From Streptomyces hiroshimensis (lineage in GTDB: Bacteria > Actinomycetota > Actinomycetes > Streptomycetales > Streptomycetaceae): 64,000 nt of DNA. Both the position numbers and the translations under genes were made by a program. Positions 19,920 to 28,453 of the stretch are shown one piece after another. Location of the stretch: the NCBI RefSeq assembly GCF_014650335.1, contig NZ_BMUT01000004.1, positions 124,001 to 188,000 on the forward strand. Direction: 5' to 3'. Each line of letters starts with the position of its first letter. The first letter of the stretch is position 1. The notes under the pieces were generated by a model. It was not told where the DNA came from and did no database searches. It was given only the letters and a program-made list of their open reading frames with translations.

Positions 19920-22448
19920 TCAGGCCCGGGCCGCCTCCACCGGCCGGGACCGCAGCGCCCACCAGGTGGGGATCAGGGTCGCGGCCAGCGTCAGGGCGGC
20001 CGCCGCGCCGATCACTGTCAGGGCGATCTCCGGCGGGCCGGAGATCGCCCCCGCACCGCCCAGCGCGTACCCGAACGGCACGAGCGTGCTCGCCGCGGCC
20101 ACGCCGCCCAGGAGGAGGCCGACCAGGGCCACCAGGCCGCCCTCCACGGCCATCATCCGCAGCACCTGCCCCCGCGTCGCCCCCGTGAGCCGCTGCAGGG
20201 CGAATTCCTTGCGGCGGTTTCCCACGGCCACGGCCGTCGTATTGACGACCGACAGCGCCGTGTACGCCACGAGCATGCCGATGATCAGGTAGTTCACGGA
20301 CGCCTGTGTACGGCTGCTCTCCGCGTGCGCGGCCGTCACCGCCTCCCGCCCGGCGACCTTCAGCCCCGGGTGCCGCTCGGCGAGCGCGCCGAGGTCGGCC
20401 ATCAGCCGGCCGCGGTCGCCGGCCGCCCGCACCAGGAGCTGCGACGGCAGCCCCGCCGTCGTGTGCGGCGCCAGCAGCTCCGCGCTCGTCAGCGCCGTGT
20501 CGAACCCCTCGCGCCCCTTGAACAGCGCGACGATCCGTACGTCCGCGCGCTCCCCGTCCCCCAGGCGCAGGGTGATCGTGTCCCCCACGGTGCGGTGCAT
20601 ACGGTGCGCCACGGTCTCGGGCAGGGCGACCGCGTTGCCGCGCAGGGCGGCCAGGCTGCCCGTGCTCGCCTTGACGGCGAGGGTCTGTCCGACGCCCTCC
20701 GCGCTCACTCCCTGCAGAGGCAGGCCCTTCTTGTTCTCGTCGCCGTCGTGCGGCTTCTCGGTGTGCACGGTGCTGGTCACGTACGCGCTTGCTGCGGCGA
20801 CGGACGGCAGGGCGCGTACGCGGGCGAGCAGCGCCGGGTCCACCCCGCCCGCGGCGGAAGTGAGGACGGCGTCGGCCCGCAGGTTGTCCGAGAAGGCCTT
20901 GTCGGCCATGGCCGCGGTGGTCGTCTGCAGGTACAGGTTCCCGGTGGCGATGGCGCTCGCGAGCATGACCGGCGTCGCGATCGCGGCGACCTTCGCCGTA
21001 CGGGCACGGCAGTTGAGCGCGGCGAGGCGCCCGGAGGGGCCGGTCAGAAGGCGTACGGGCCAGTGCAGGAGGAGAGTGACGGCTTTGGCGAACCAGGGGC
21101 CGAGGAGGGCGAGCGCGATCGCACAGCACATGACCGTCGGCCCTGCGGTGCTGGCGGCCACCGGCCCGCGCAGGACCAGTGCCGTGACGAGCGTCAGGGC
21201 GACCGTCCCGGCCAGGAACAGCAGCCCCGCAGCGATCCGCACGGGGTGCAGGCCCGGCTTCTGCACGGCCGCCTCCCCGAGCGCCTCCACGGGCTTCGCC
21301 CGCACCGCCCGCACACTGCCGAGCAGCCCGCCGCCCACGGCGGTCAGGAGCAGCGCCCCGTAGGCGGGCATCGCCGGGATCCATCCCTGACTGAACCGGA
21401 CGGTGTCCGCGACCATGCCGCTGTCGACGAGCGTGCCGAAGAGCCGGCGCCCTACGAGGGGCCCTGCGGGCCAGGCTGCGGCGCCCGCCAGCACCATGAC
21501 CATGAGCGTCTCCCCGAGCAGCATCCGCCGGAGCTGTCCGGTACTCGTGCCGATCGCCCGCAGCAGCGCCAGCTCACGGCTGCGCTGGGATGCGGCCAGG
21601 GCCACGGTCCCGGCGACGACGAACGCCGCGACGAGGATGACGAGCCCGCCGACGACGCCCGAGAGCGCGACCAGGTCCTCGCCGCCCTGCGGCACCTCGG
21701 GGTGCTCGACGGCACCCCGGTCGTCCCCGGAGAGGAGAGTGACGGGCGCCTGGCCGGCGAGGGCCTCCCGTATGCCCTTACGGACGGCGTCCGGCTGCGC
21801 GCCGGGGGCGAGAGTGACGGCGATATCCGCAACGGTCTCCGGCCGCCCGGAGAGGCGGGTCGCCTCCGGCGGGGAGAGGAAGAGGGTGGCCTGCGGGACG
21901 CCTCGTGCGGCGGCGACCCCGCTCACCCGGTAGGCGGCGGAGCCGCCGTGCGCGGCGATCCGTACCCGCTCGCCGGTCGTCACGCCCGCGCGGCGGGCGG
22001 TGGCGTCGTCCAGCACGACCTCGCCCCCGGCGGGCGCGCTGCCTGACGTGAGCGCGTACGGGGTGAGCGCCGCGGACTCCCAGCCGTGGGCTTGAACCGT
22101 GACCGCTTCGGCGCCGAGCACGGCGGCGTCGAACGTCCGCTCACCGGTGACGGACCGGACGCCGGGCACGGCGCGCACCTTGTCCACGGCAGAGGCCGGT
22201 AGCTCGACCCGTTCCGGGAGAGGGACCTTCTTCTTGTGCTTCTTGCTGGTCGCGACCTCGTGCGTGCGGTCGCCGGTGACGAGCAGGTCGGCCCCGGCGA
22301 GGCGCTCCGGAGGCGCGACATTACGAATGCCGGTCTCCATCAGGCCCCCGCAGGCCATGACGAGCGTGGCGCCGATGAACAGCGCGAGGAAGGTGGCGGT
22401 GAAACCGCCGATTCTGTAGCGCAGCGACCGCGCTGCGAGCTTGCCCAT
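19920..22448 (-). CDS. FtsX-like ABC transporter permease
   Basis: An 842-residue permease with the MacB/FtsX layout: an N-terminal helix (TATFLALFIGATLVMACGG), a large periplasmic-side domain, three helices near the middle, two more central helices, a second outer domain and three C-terminal helices (YLIIGMLVAYTALSVVNTTAVAVG and others). Such proteins export lipids or peptides or transmit signals with a separate ATPase. No cognate single-domain ATPase lies next to it in this window; the neighbouring gene is an ABC-F protein. ATG 22448 is used; in-frame GTG 22451 and TTG 22460 are alternatives, and no clear ribosome site is seen. Confidence 0.88.
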   Translation of the reverse strand: MGKLAARSLRYRIGGFTATFLALFIGATLVMACGGLMETGIRNVAPPERLAGADLLVTGDRTHEVATSKKHKKKVPLPERVELPASAVDKVRAVPGVRSVTGERTFDAAVLGAEAVTVQAHGWESAALTPYALTSGSAPAGGEVVLDDATARRAGVTTGERVRIAAHGGSAAYRVSGVAAARGVPQATLFLSPPEATRLSGRPETVADIAVTLAPGAQPDAVRKGIREALAGQAPVTLLSGDDRGAVEHPEVPQGGEDLVALSGVVGGLVILVAAFVVAGTVALAASQRSRELALLRAIGTSTGQLRRMLLGETLMVMVLAGAAAWPAGPLVGRRLFGTLVDSGMVADTVRFSQGWIPAMPAYGALLLTAVGGGLLGSVRAVRAKPVEALGEAAVQKPGLHPVRIAAGLLFLAGTVALTLVTALVLRGPVAASTAGPTVMCCAIALALLGPWFAKAVTLLLHWPVRLLTGPSGRLAALNCRARTAKVAAIATPVMLASAIATGNLYLQTTTAAMADKAFSDNLRADAVLTSAAGGVDPALLARVRALPSVAAASAYVTSTVHTEKPHDGDENKKGLPLQGVSAEGVGQTLAVKASTGSLAALRGNAVALPETVAHRMHRTVGDTITLRLGDGERADVRIVALFKGREGFDTALTSAELLAPHTTAGLPSQLLVRAAGDRGRLMADLGALAERHPGLKVAGREAVTAAHAESSRTQASVNYLIIGMLVAYTALSVVNTTAVAVGNRRKEFALQRLTGATRGQVLRMMAVEGGLVALVGLLLGGVAAASTLVPFGYALGGAGAISGPPEIALTVIGAAAALTLAATLIPTWWALRSRPVEAARA

Positions 22449-22531
22449 CACGGGATCCAACGCTAGGGACGCGGAGCGTTTCGCCCCATGGGATCAGCAG
22501 GTGAAACGGGGGTGGGGGTAGCCCTACCCGA

Positions 22532-22786
22532 CTACCCGAGGGCGTCCCCCCGGTCGAACACCGCCAGTGCGAGGATCACCACGAGCCCGTGGAGGATCGC
22601 GTACTGGGCGAGGACGTCATTGGTGAGCCGCACGTGCCGGACGTACCCGCCCATGGGCACCGACTTCTCGTGCCGGGGGCACTCCGCTAGGGCGGTGATG
22701 GCGCGGTCGAATGTCTTGCGACGCTGCGCGTCGAGGCCGTCGCGCTGGGCCGCGGCTTCTTCGCTGTAGCGGATGGCATAGCGCAT
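22532..22786 (-). CDS. Small RelE/ParE-like protein
   Basis: An 84-residue protein with the pattern of the RelE/ParE fold: YSEEAAAQRDGLD, a helix (RRKTFDRAITALAECP), and C-terminal strands RHVRLTNDVLAQYAILHG and VVILALAVFD. It could be a ribosome-dependent toxin or a harmless relative. The gene lies 33 bases downstream of the DUF397 gene and on the same strand as the XRE regulator, so the trio may form a unit in which the XRE/DUF397 pair takes the place of an antitoxin. I could not place the catalytic residues of RelE with confidence. Confidence 0.6.
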   Translation of the reverse strand: MRYAIRYSEEAAAQRDGLDAQRRKTFDRAITALAECPRHEKSVPMGGYVRHVRLTNDVLAQYAILHGLVVILALAVFDRGDALG

Positions 22787-22818
22787 GCGGCAGCCTCTCG
22801 GCCCCCTTGGGGCGCTAC

Positions 22819-23001
22819 TCAGTCGACCTGCACGTGGGCGACGAATGCCTCCCACGTGTGGGGAGCTATGGCGAGTTGGGGACCGTCTTTGCGTTTGGAG
22901 TCGCGTATTCGGACGGCTTGGGGAAGGCAGGCCACTTCAACGCACACGTCTCCGTCGGTGCCGCTGTAGCTGGACTTCACCCATGACGGCTCGGCTATCA
23001 C
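22819..23001 (-). CDS. DUF397 domain protein
   Basis: A 60-residue protein with the full DUF397 pattern: WVKSSYSG near the N-terminus, CVEVA in the middle, VRIRDSKRKDGPQL and a final WEAFVAHV. In streptomycetes DUF397 proteins are encoded beside XRE/DUF5753 regulators (WhiJ-like systems) and modulate them. Its ATG overlaps the XRE stop (ATGA), so both are made together. Confidence 0.92.
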   Translation of the reverse strand: MIAEPSWVKSSYSGTDGDVCVEVACLPQAVRIRDSKRKDGPQLAIAPHTWEAFVAHVQVD

Positions 23002-23807
23002 AGCTCTTCCGCCACCTTTCTGATGAACTGGGCTGAAGCTTCGGTGTCAAGCGCTTGCATACGGATCATGGCGTGCCGCTTCACCAGGTCGCCCACCTTT
23101 TCCGTGTCGGTGAACAGCATGTGGGATCCCTGCGCCTCCTGGTATGCGTACTGCCTGTGGTCGGCAGTCTCCAGCAGAGCGAAGGCGCCGCTGATCCCGG
23201 GAGTGGCCCCCTGGCCGAGGGGCAGCACTTGGATCGATACGTTGCGCAACTCACCCACCTCCAAAAGATGGTTGAGCTGAGCCTTCATCACCTCAGGGCC
23301 GCCCACAAGCCCCCTCAGGGCGGCCTCGTGGATCACAAAGCTGAACAGCGTGGTCGTCTTTTTCAGCAGCTCGCCACGCTCGACCCGTCCCGATACACGT
23401 GCCTCGACGGTCTCGTCGTCCACCGGCGGACAGTGGCTTGCCATGAGCGCCCGTGCGTAGTCCTCGCTCTGCAGCAGGCCAGGGATGAGCAGGACGTCGT
23501 ACCAATGGAAGGCAACCGCCTCCGCCTCGATGGCCAGGTACTCGCGCACGCGATTGTTGAACCGCTCAGGTTCCAAGTAAGGGTGCGCCGACTCCAGCTT
23601 CCCGTTGGCGCCGAACATCGCGTCCGCCACCTGCAGCAGGTGCTGGGACGGCCTGCGCCGTCCCATCTCCATCGACCTGACGGCCTCGACCCCGTACCCC
23701 GCCTCCGCCGCGAGCTCCTCGCGAGAGACGTTGGCGGCTTGCCGCCACAGCTTGATCTGATTGCCGCACAGCCGCCACGCCATCGGCGAATCGGGTCGCA
23801 GTTCCAT
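22998..23807 (-). CDS. XRE-family regulator with DUF5753 domain (WhiJ-like)
   Basis: The 269-residue protein has an N-terminal helix-turn-helix (QIKLWRQAANVSREELAAEA, GYGVEAVRSMEMGRRRPS) and a C-terminal DUF5753 region (FHWYDVLLIPGLLQSEDYARAL, LNHLLEVGELRNVSIQVLPL, GAFALLE). These proteins pair with DUF397 partners and influence development and secondary metabolism. ATG 23807 is used; the frame stays open to 23867. Base composition is slightly lower in GC than its neighbours, consistent with a lineage-specific gene. Multiple paralogues are normal in Streptomyces. Confidence 0.9.
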   Translation of the reverse strand: MELRPDSPMAWRLCGNQIKLWRQAANVSREELAAEAGYGVEAVRSMEMGRRRPSQHLLQVADAMFGANGKLESAHPYLEPERFNNRVREYLAIEAEAVAFHWYDVLLIPGLLQSEDYARALMASHCPPVDDETVEARVSGRVERGELLKKTTTLFSFVIHEAALRGLVGGPEVMKAQLNHLLEVGELRNVSIQVLPLGQGATPGISGAFALLETADHRQYAYQEAQGSHMLFTDTEKVGDLVKRHAMIRMQALDTEASAQFIRKVAEEL

Positions 23808-23921
23808 CCCGGCATCCCGCCCCTTCTGCCTACCTCTGTCGGTAGCAACGGACGCTAAGGCGGGCAAGCCGCAAACACGCCGGGCTCGAAGAACTTCTCC
23901 CCGAACGGGTGAACGGGGGAA

Positions 23922-24362
23922 CTAAAGCCACTGCTGGCCAGAACCCTGGTTGGGTATCTGCCCAGGAGTCGGCGGCGGAAGCTTCTGCAGCTTCGACTTC
24001 ACCGTCATGTTCCAGATCAGCGTGAACGGCGTGAAGATCGCCAGGGACATCGGGCCCCACCAGCCCTGCCACAGCGTCTTGCCTGTCATCTCACGCTCGA
24101 CCGCGAGACCGCAGTTCCGGCAGAACGGTCCCTTGAGATGCATGAAGGTCATCCAGAGGAGGACACCCCGGTGCTGGCGGATCGTCGCCTCGACGGCCGG
24201 GAACCCGCCGCACATGCGGCACGTGAGCCCGGCAGGCATCGGGCCGGGCGCAGGCGCATAACCCGGCGCGACGTAACCGTACGGGTTCTGCCCCTGACCG
24301 TAAGGGTTCTGTCCCTGGCCGTACGGATTCTGCTGCTGATAGGGCGGCGGTGGAGTCGCCAT
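23922..24362 (-). CDS. Zinc-ribbon membrane protein of unknown function
   Basis: The 146-residue protein begins with a Gln/Pro/Tyr-rich segment in which NPYGQGQ is repeated, followed by two CxxC pairs (CRMC and CRNC) about 31 residues apart that look like a zinc ribbon, and hydrophobic stretches (VLLWMTFMHL, MSLAIFTPFTLIWNMTV). It resembles small actinobacterial membrane proteins with an N-terminal disordered tail. No function can be assigned. It lies 49 bases downstream of ispE on the same strand. Confidence 0.75.
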   Translation of the reverse strand: MATPPPPYQQQNPYGQGQNPYGQGQNPYGYVAPGYAPAPGPMPAGLTCRMCGGFPAVEATIRQHRGVLLWMTFMHLKGPFCRNCGLAVEREMTGKTLWQGWWGPMSLAIFTPFTLIWNMTVKSKLQKLPPPTPGQIPNQGSGQQWL

Positions 24363-24411
24363 GGTGAAACCCCCGATTCAGGCGCCCCCTCGGGGCGCGG
24401 AATCGCAGAGC

Positions 24412-25311
24412 CTAACCGACAGTGATCGTCGCCCCGGCCACCGGCCCGGCCGCCACCCGTACCGCCCGGCACGTACCGGACACACGCAGCGCCTCCGCGA
24501 CCTTCTCCGCCTCCGCCTCGTCGCTCACCAGGAACGCCGTCGTCGGACCCGAGCCCGAGACCATCGCCGCCAGCGCGCCCGCCTCCGTACCCGCGTCCAG
24601 CGTCGCGCGCAGCGACGGCCGCAGCGACACCGCCGCCGCCTGCAGGTCGTTACTCACCGCACCCGCCAGCGCCACCGCGTCGCCCGCCCGCAGCGCCTCC
24701 ATCAGCGCAGGCGACGGGTCCGGCTCCGGCACGAACGAGTCGCCCCGCAGGCGATCGCACTCCCCGTACACCGCCGGGGTCGACAGCCCGCCGTCCGCGA
24801 CCGCGAACACCCACCAGAAACTCCCGCCCGTCTCGACCGGCGTCAGGAGCTCGCCCCTCCCCCGCCCCAGGGCCGTGCCACCCACCAGACTGAACGGCAC
24901 ATCACTGCCCAGCTCGGCGCAGATCTCCAGCAGTTCCTCGCGCGAGGCACCCGTGCCCCACAGCGCGTCGCACGCCACCAGCGCGCCCGCGCCGTCCGCA
25001 CTGCCGCCCGCCATGCCGCCCGCGACCGGGATGTCCTTGTCGATGTGGATGTGGACACCGGCCTCCCGGCCGTACCGCCGGGCCAGCTCCAGGACCGCCC
25101 GTGCCGCCAGGTTGGACGCGTCCAGCGGCACCTTGTCCGCATCCGGGCCGGAGCACGTTACCCGCAGCGCATCCGCCGGCGTCACCGTGACCACGTCGTA
25201 CAGGCCGACCGACAGGAAGACGTTGGCCAGGTCGTGGAAACCATCAGGCCGCAGCGGGCCCACCGCCAGCTGGACGTTGACCTTGGCGGGGACGCGAACG
25301 GTCACGGACAC
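24412..25311 (-). CDS. ispE: 4-diphosphocytidyl-2-C-methyl-D-erythritol kinase
   Basis: IspE phosphorylates CDP-methylerythritol in the MEP pathway of isoprenoid synthesis. The 299-residue GHMP kinase has the N-terminal PAKVNVQL, the ATP loop PVAGGMAGGSADGAGAL and C-terminal MVSGSGPTTAFLV. GTG 25311 (giving VSVTVRVPAKVN) is chosen because it gives the family length; a second GTG lies two codons in. It is downstream of rsmA, but a 566-base gap with its own structure intervenes, so it may have a separate promoter. Confidence 0.94.
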   Translation of the reverse strand: MSVTVRVPAKVNVQLAVGPLRPDGFHDLANVFLSVGLYDVVTVTPADALRVTCSGPDADKVPLDASNLAARAVLELARRYGREAGVHIHIDKDIPVAGGMAGGSADGAGALVACDALWGTGASREELLEICAELGSDVPFSLVGGTALGRGRGELLTPVETGGSFWWVFAVADGGLSTPAVYGECDRLRGDSFVPEPDPSPALMEALRAGDAVALAGAVSNDLQAAAVSLRPSLRATLDAGTEAGALAAMVSGSGPTTAFLVSDEAEAEKVAEALRVSGTCRAVRVAAGPVAGATITVG

Positions 25312-25525
25312 GGAGCGGGCTCCTCGGGGTGCGGATGATAGCGGCCACCCCGATCGTACGGCCGAGTCGTAGCGAGATCGGAGTCGGCCATGTCCCCGAG
25401 GCACGGGTTTCCGGTACCGTGAGGGGCACGTAGGCCCCCGCCCAAGGCCCGGGAAGACCCAATGGGCGGGAGCCCGGAAGTCAGAACAGGGTTACTGTCC
25501 TGAGCCTCGTACTTTGGGGCTCAGG

Positions 25526-25624
25526 TCACCCCTTGAACCACCTCCCCAGCTTCCCCGCGATCCGGACCAGAAGGTCCTCGGCGCGCTGCCGGAGTGATGG
25601 CTTCGACTTCCCGTGACGCCCCAT
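25526..25624 (-). CDS. Candidate 32-residue basic amphipathic peptide
   Basis: An open frame of 33 codons starts at ATG 25624 with an excellent ribosome site (GGGAGG ending 5 bases before the ATG) and encodes a basic peptide beginning MGRHGKSKPSLRQ and ending GKLGRWFKG. Residues about 10-30 can form an amphipathic helix. It lies between rsmA and ispE on their strand. The ribosome site is one arm of a perfect inverted repeat (25626-25639 with 25732-25745). I do not recognise a family. It could instead be a leader peptide for ispE. Confidence rests on the ribosome site and helix pattern only. Confidence 0.5.
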   Translation of the reverse strand: MGRHGKSKPSLRQRAEDLLVRIAGKLGRWFKG

Positions 25625-25625
25625 C

Positions 25626-25745
25626 GGCGCCTCCCGTCAGATCAACCGCCGAGATTCCCGGTCGACGGTTTTTCTTCGGTTCGGGCCGGGCCCCGAGGGG
25701 ACGGGGCCCGGAGACGATCCATGACGGGAGGCGCCTTGAGGGGAG
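25626..25745 (-). promoter_or_regulatory. Leader structure that can mask the ribosome site of the 32-residue ORF
   Basis: Arms GGCGCCTCCCGTCA (25626-25639) and TGACGGGAGGCGCC (25732-25745) are perfect 14-base complements. In the minus-strand transcript the downstream arm contains the GGGAGG ribosome site next to the ATG. The 92-base loop holds its own perfect 9-bp hairpin (25686-25694 with 25703-25711). The layout resembles a translational switch; no known riboswitch class is recognised. The rest of the 25312-25877 gap has repeated GCGCGCC-type stretches near 25746-25775 and 25838-25858 and nothing else I can name. Confidence 0.55.
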
Positions 25746-25877
25746 GCGCACCGTGGCGCGCCGTGGAAGACGTTACTGAGACTGCGCGGACCGGGGATCC
25801 GCTGTTCATCAACTTGAGCGGCGTTCAGCCACTTGTGCGCGCCGTGGCGCGCCCGTGGCCCATACTGCCCGCCGCCG

Positions 25878-26756
25878 CTACACCGCTTGCTTGTTCTCCG
25901 CGATCGCCGCGAACTCGTACACCGTCAGCGCCTCGCCCCGCGCCTGCGGCGAGATCCCGGCCGCGACCAGCGCCGCCTCCGCAGCCGCGGCCGAACCGGC
26001 CCAGCCGGCCAGCGCGGCCCGCAGCGTCTTGCGCCGCTGTGCAAACGCAGCGTCCACCACAGCAAAGACCTCGGCCTTGCTCGCCGTCGTCTCGATCGGC
26101 TTGTCGCGGCGCACCAGCGACACCAGCCCCGAGTCGACATTCGGCGCCGGCCAGAAGACGTTCCGCCCGATGGCGCCCGCCCGCTTGACCTCCGCGTACC
26201 AGTTCGCCTTCACGGACGGCACGCCGTAGACCTTGTTGCCGGGCCGGGCCGCAAGCCGGTCGGCGACCTCGGCCTGGACCATCACCAGCGTGCGCTCGAT
26301 GCTGGGGAAACGGTCCAGCATGTGCAGCAGCACCGGCACGGCGACGTTGTACGGAAGGTTGGCGACGAGCGCCGTGGGGGCGGGCCCCGGCAGCTCCTGC
26401 ACCTGCATCGCGTCACTGTGGACGAGCGAGAAACGCTCCGCCCGCTCCGGCATGCGCGCCGCGATCGTCGACGGCAGCGCCGCCGCCAGCACGTCGTCGA
26501 TCTCCACCGCGACGACCCGGTCGGCCGCCTCCAGCAGGGCGAGGGTCAGCGACCCCAGGCCGGGGCCGACCTCGACGACGACGTCGTCGGGCCGGACCTC
26601 GGCGGTGCGGACGATGCGCCGGACCGTGTTGGCGTCGATCACGAAGTTCTGGCCGCGCTGCTTCGTCGGCCGTACGCCGAGGGCTGCGGCCAGCTCGCGG
26701 ATGTCGGCAGGGCCGAGCAGGGCGCCGGACTCGTCTGTACTGGGGCTGGAGCTCAC
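25878..26756 (-). CDS. rsmA: 16S rRNA dimethyladenosine transferase
   Basis: RsmA (KsgA) dimethylates two adjacent adenines near the 3' end of 16S rRNA during small-subunit maturation. The 292-residue product has [14 protein letters not shown] motif [13 protein letters not shown] and the catalytic motif NLPYNV. The GTG start at 26756 overlaps the rpfB stop by 4 bases (GTGA), so the two are translationally coupled. Confidence 0.95.
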   Translation of the reverse strand: MSSSPSTDESGALLGPADIRELAAALGVRPTKQRGQNFVIDANTVRRIVRTAEVRPDDVVVEVGPGLGSLTLALLEAADRVVAVEIDDVLAAALPSTIAARMPERAERFSLVHSDAMQVQELPGPAPTALVANLPYNVAVPVLLHMLDRFPSIERTLVMVQAEVADRLAARPGNKVYGVPSVKANWYAEVKRAGAIGRNVFWPAPNVDSGLVSLVRRDKPIETTASKAEVFAVVDAAFAQRRKTLRAALAGWAGSAAAAEAALVAAGISPQARGEALTVYEFAAIAENKQAV

Positions 26757-28342
26757 CCGTGAAGTTTACGGCCGCACACGGGCCACGGGCTCGCCCCCCG
26801 GCTGACGTACAGCTTCTTGGCCCGCAGGGTCTGCTCGGAGGCGGGCGCGTCCTGGGGGCGCCCGGCGCCGCCGAGGGCGTGCCAGGTGTGGACGTCGAAC
26901 TGGTACAGCCCTCCGTACGTACCGGACGGATCGACGGCGTTCGGGCGGCCGCCCGCCTCGCACTGGGCGAGCCCGTCCCAGTTCAGGCCGTCCGAGCTCT
27001 GCACCGAGACGGGCCGGTCCTTGGTGCCGACCTTGACGATCTGGGTGCGGGGCTCCCGCACGGTCTCGGACGCGACGCGACGCGGCTTCTGCTTGACGCC
27101 GTTCACCGTGCGCAGGGCGTACGTGATGCGTTCCACGCCCTTCTCGCCGCGCTGGGTGACGACCTCGGTGCCCTTGAACAGGTCGGGGTCGTCGTGGCGC
27201 TCGGTGGTGAAGTCGATGGGCTCCTCGCGGACCTCCTCGCTGCCGGTGATCCGCATGACGGAGATCGTCTGGCCTTCGCGGGGGAAGCTGTCGGGGCTGA
27301 CGGAGGTGGTGTCCTCGTCGTGGAGGGTGATGCCGGCCTGCTCGACGGCCTCGTGGACGGTGGCGGCGTTGGTGCGGATGGTGCGCTCGCGGCCGTCGGC
27401 CATGAAGGTGACGGTGCGCTCGGTGCGCACGTTGAGGTCGAGGCCCTGGCGGCTGATGGGGGCGGACCGGGCCTCGGACAGGTAGGCGCCTTCGGCGCGC
27501 ACGCCGAGCTGGCGCAGGGCGCCGTCGACGGTGCGGGCGGTGGTCCACATGCGCTGGTGCTCGCCGTCGAGGGTGAGGGTGACGGGGCGGCCGTAGCGGA
27601 CGGTGATCTCGTCGCCGCGGGCGAGGTCGTGGCCGTGGCCGGGCGAGACGGCGTCGTGCTCGCCCAGGGACATGCCCTCGTCGGCGAGGAGCTCGTCGAC
27701 GTCGTCGGCGAAGGTGTGCAGCTCGCGCGAGGTGCCGTCGATGTTCAGGCGGACGGTCTTGTCGTCGGCGACGAAGGCGGAGGTGCCGCCGGCCAGGAAG
27801 GCGACGACGAGGGCCTGCGGGATGAGCTTGCGCAGGGCGTCGGGGCGGTCGCCGGGGCGCTTGCGGCCACGGCCGCCGGAGCGGCGGGGGGCGGGGGAGA
27901 GCTCGTCCGGGGCGGGATCCGTCGCCGTGCCCACGGCGACGCCCACAGCGACGCCCTCGTCCACGTCGACCGCCGCCCCGTCGGCGTGCCCCCGCGTGGC
28001 GGGCTGACGCGGCAGGTGGGGCGCGGTCGTATGGGGCCCGTCGTACGCCCGCTCGTGACCGCCGCCGGCCGCCTCGCGGGGCTCGGGCAGGAAGGGGTCG
28101 TACGGGCCGGGGCCCCCGGCACCACCACCAGGCGCACCGCCGGCCGGCCCGGCGGGGACGGGTTCGTATATCGGGTAGGGCCCGACGGGGGCCACATAGG
28201 CGGCGTACACGTCGTAGCGGCCCTCGTGCGGGTCGTACGGGTCGTACGGCGCATACGGGCTGTAGGGGTCATACGGGTCGTACGGCGGTGCTTCCGCCGC
28301 ACCGCTGCGTGCGGCGCGGGGGCTGCCCTGTGCATGAGTCAC
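26753..28342 (-). CDS. rpfB: Resuscitation-promoting factor RpfB
   Basis: RpfB is a secreted or membrane-anchored cell-wall hydrolase that promotes regrowth and spore germination. The 529-residue protein has a disordered N-terminus with repeated YDPYDP units, a membrane helix ([19 protein letters not shown] near residue 190), three DUF348 ubiquitin-like modules, a G5 domain ([20 protein letters not shown] and following) and a C-terminal lysozyme-like Rpf domain ([11 protein letters not shown] with catalytic Glu, [19 protein letters not shown]). The long cytoplasmic N-terminus is unusual. GTG 28342 has GGGGAG 6 bases upstream, inside a perfect hairpin. Confidence 0.94.
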   Translation of the reverse strand: MTHAQGSPRAARSGAAEAPPYDPYDPYSPYAPYDPYDPHEGRYDVYAAYVAPVGPYPIYEPVPAGPAGGAPGGGAGGPGPYDPFLPEPREAAGGGHERAYDGPHTTAPHLPRQPATRGHADGAAVDVDEGVAVGVAVGTATDPAPDELSPAPRRSGGRGRKRPGDRPDALRKLIPQALVVAFLAGGTSAFVADDKTVRLNIDGTSRELHTFADDVDELLADEGMSLGEHDAVSPGHGHDLARGDEITVRYGRPVTLTLDGEHQRMWTTARTVDGALRQLGVRAEGAYLSEARSAPISRQGLDLNVRTERTVTFMADGRERTIRTNAATVHEAVEQAGITLHDEDTTSVSPDSFPREGQTISVMRITGSEEVREEPIDFTTERHDDPDLFKGTEVVTQRGEKGVERITYALRTVNGVKQKPRRVASETVREPRTQIVKVGTKDRPVSVQSSDGLNWDGLAQCEAGGRPNAVDPSGTYGGLYQFDVHTWHALGGAGRPQDAPASEQTLRAKKLYVSRGASPWPVCGRKLHG

Positions 28343-28397
28343 GTGACGCTCCCCTGGGTCGGGCTTCGGCCCGGGACTGTAGCGGAGGGAGCGTCAC
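28343..28397 (-). promoter_or_regulatory. Hairpin covering the rpfB ribosome site
   Basis: Perfect 11-bp arms GTGACGCTCCC (28343-28353) and GGGAGCGTCAC (28387-28397) enclose a second small hairpin CGGGC-TTCG-GCCCG (28360-28373). In the rpfB transcript the downstream arm contains the GGGAG ribosome site and abuts the GTG start, so folding would block initiation. It is far too short for the c-di-AMP (ydaO) riboswitch known to control rpfA in Streptomyces. A protein operator is an alternative reading. Confidence 0.6.
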
Positions 28398-28453
28398 TCT
28401 CCAAAGTCACATCATCACACGGTGTCGCGGCGGAAGGGGTAGCGGGGTGACCG

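Noticed and set aside
18046..22448. ABC-F protein as the ATPase of the FtsX-like permease
   Set aside because: ABC-F proteins are soluble tandem ATPases without permease partners; adjacency alone is not enough.
25751..25780. Very short plus-strand frame GTG...TGA after GGGAGGCGC
   Set aside because: Only eight codons, and the ribosome-like GGGAGG is explained by the inverted repeat.
28343..28450. c-di-AMP (ydaO) riboswitch before rpfB
   Set aside because: The region is too short and lacks the multi-helix pseudo-symmetric core; only a nested hairpin is present.
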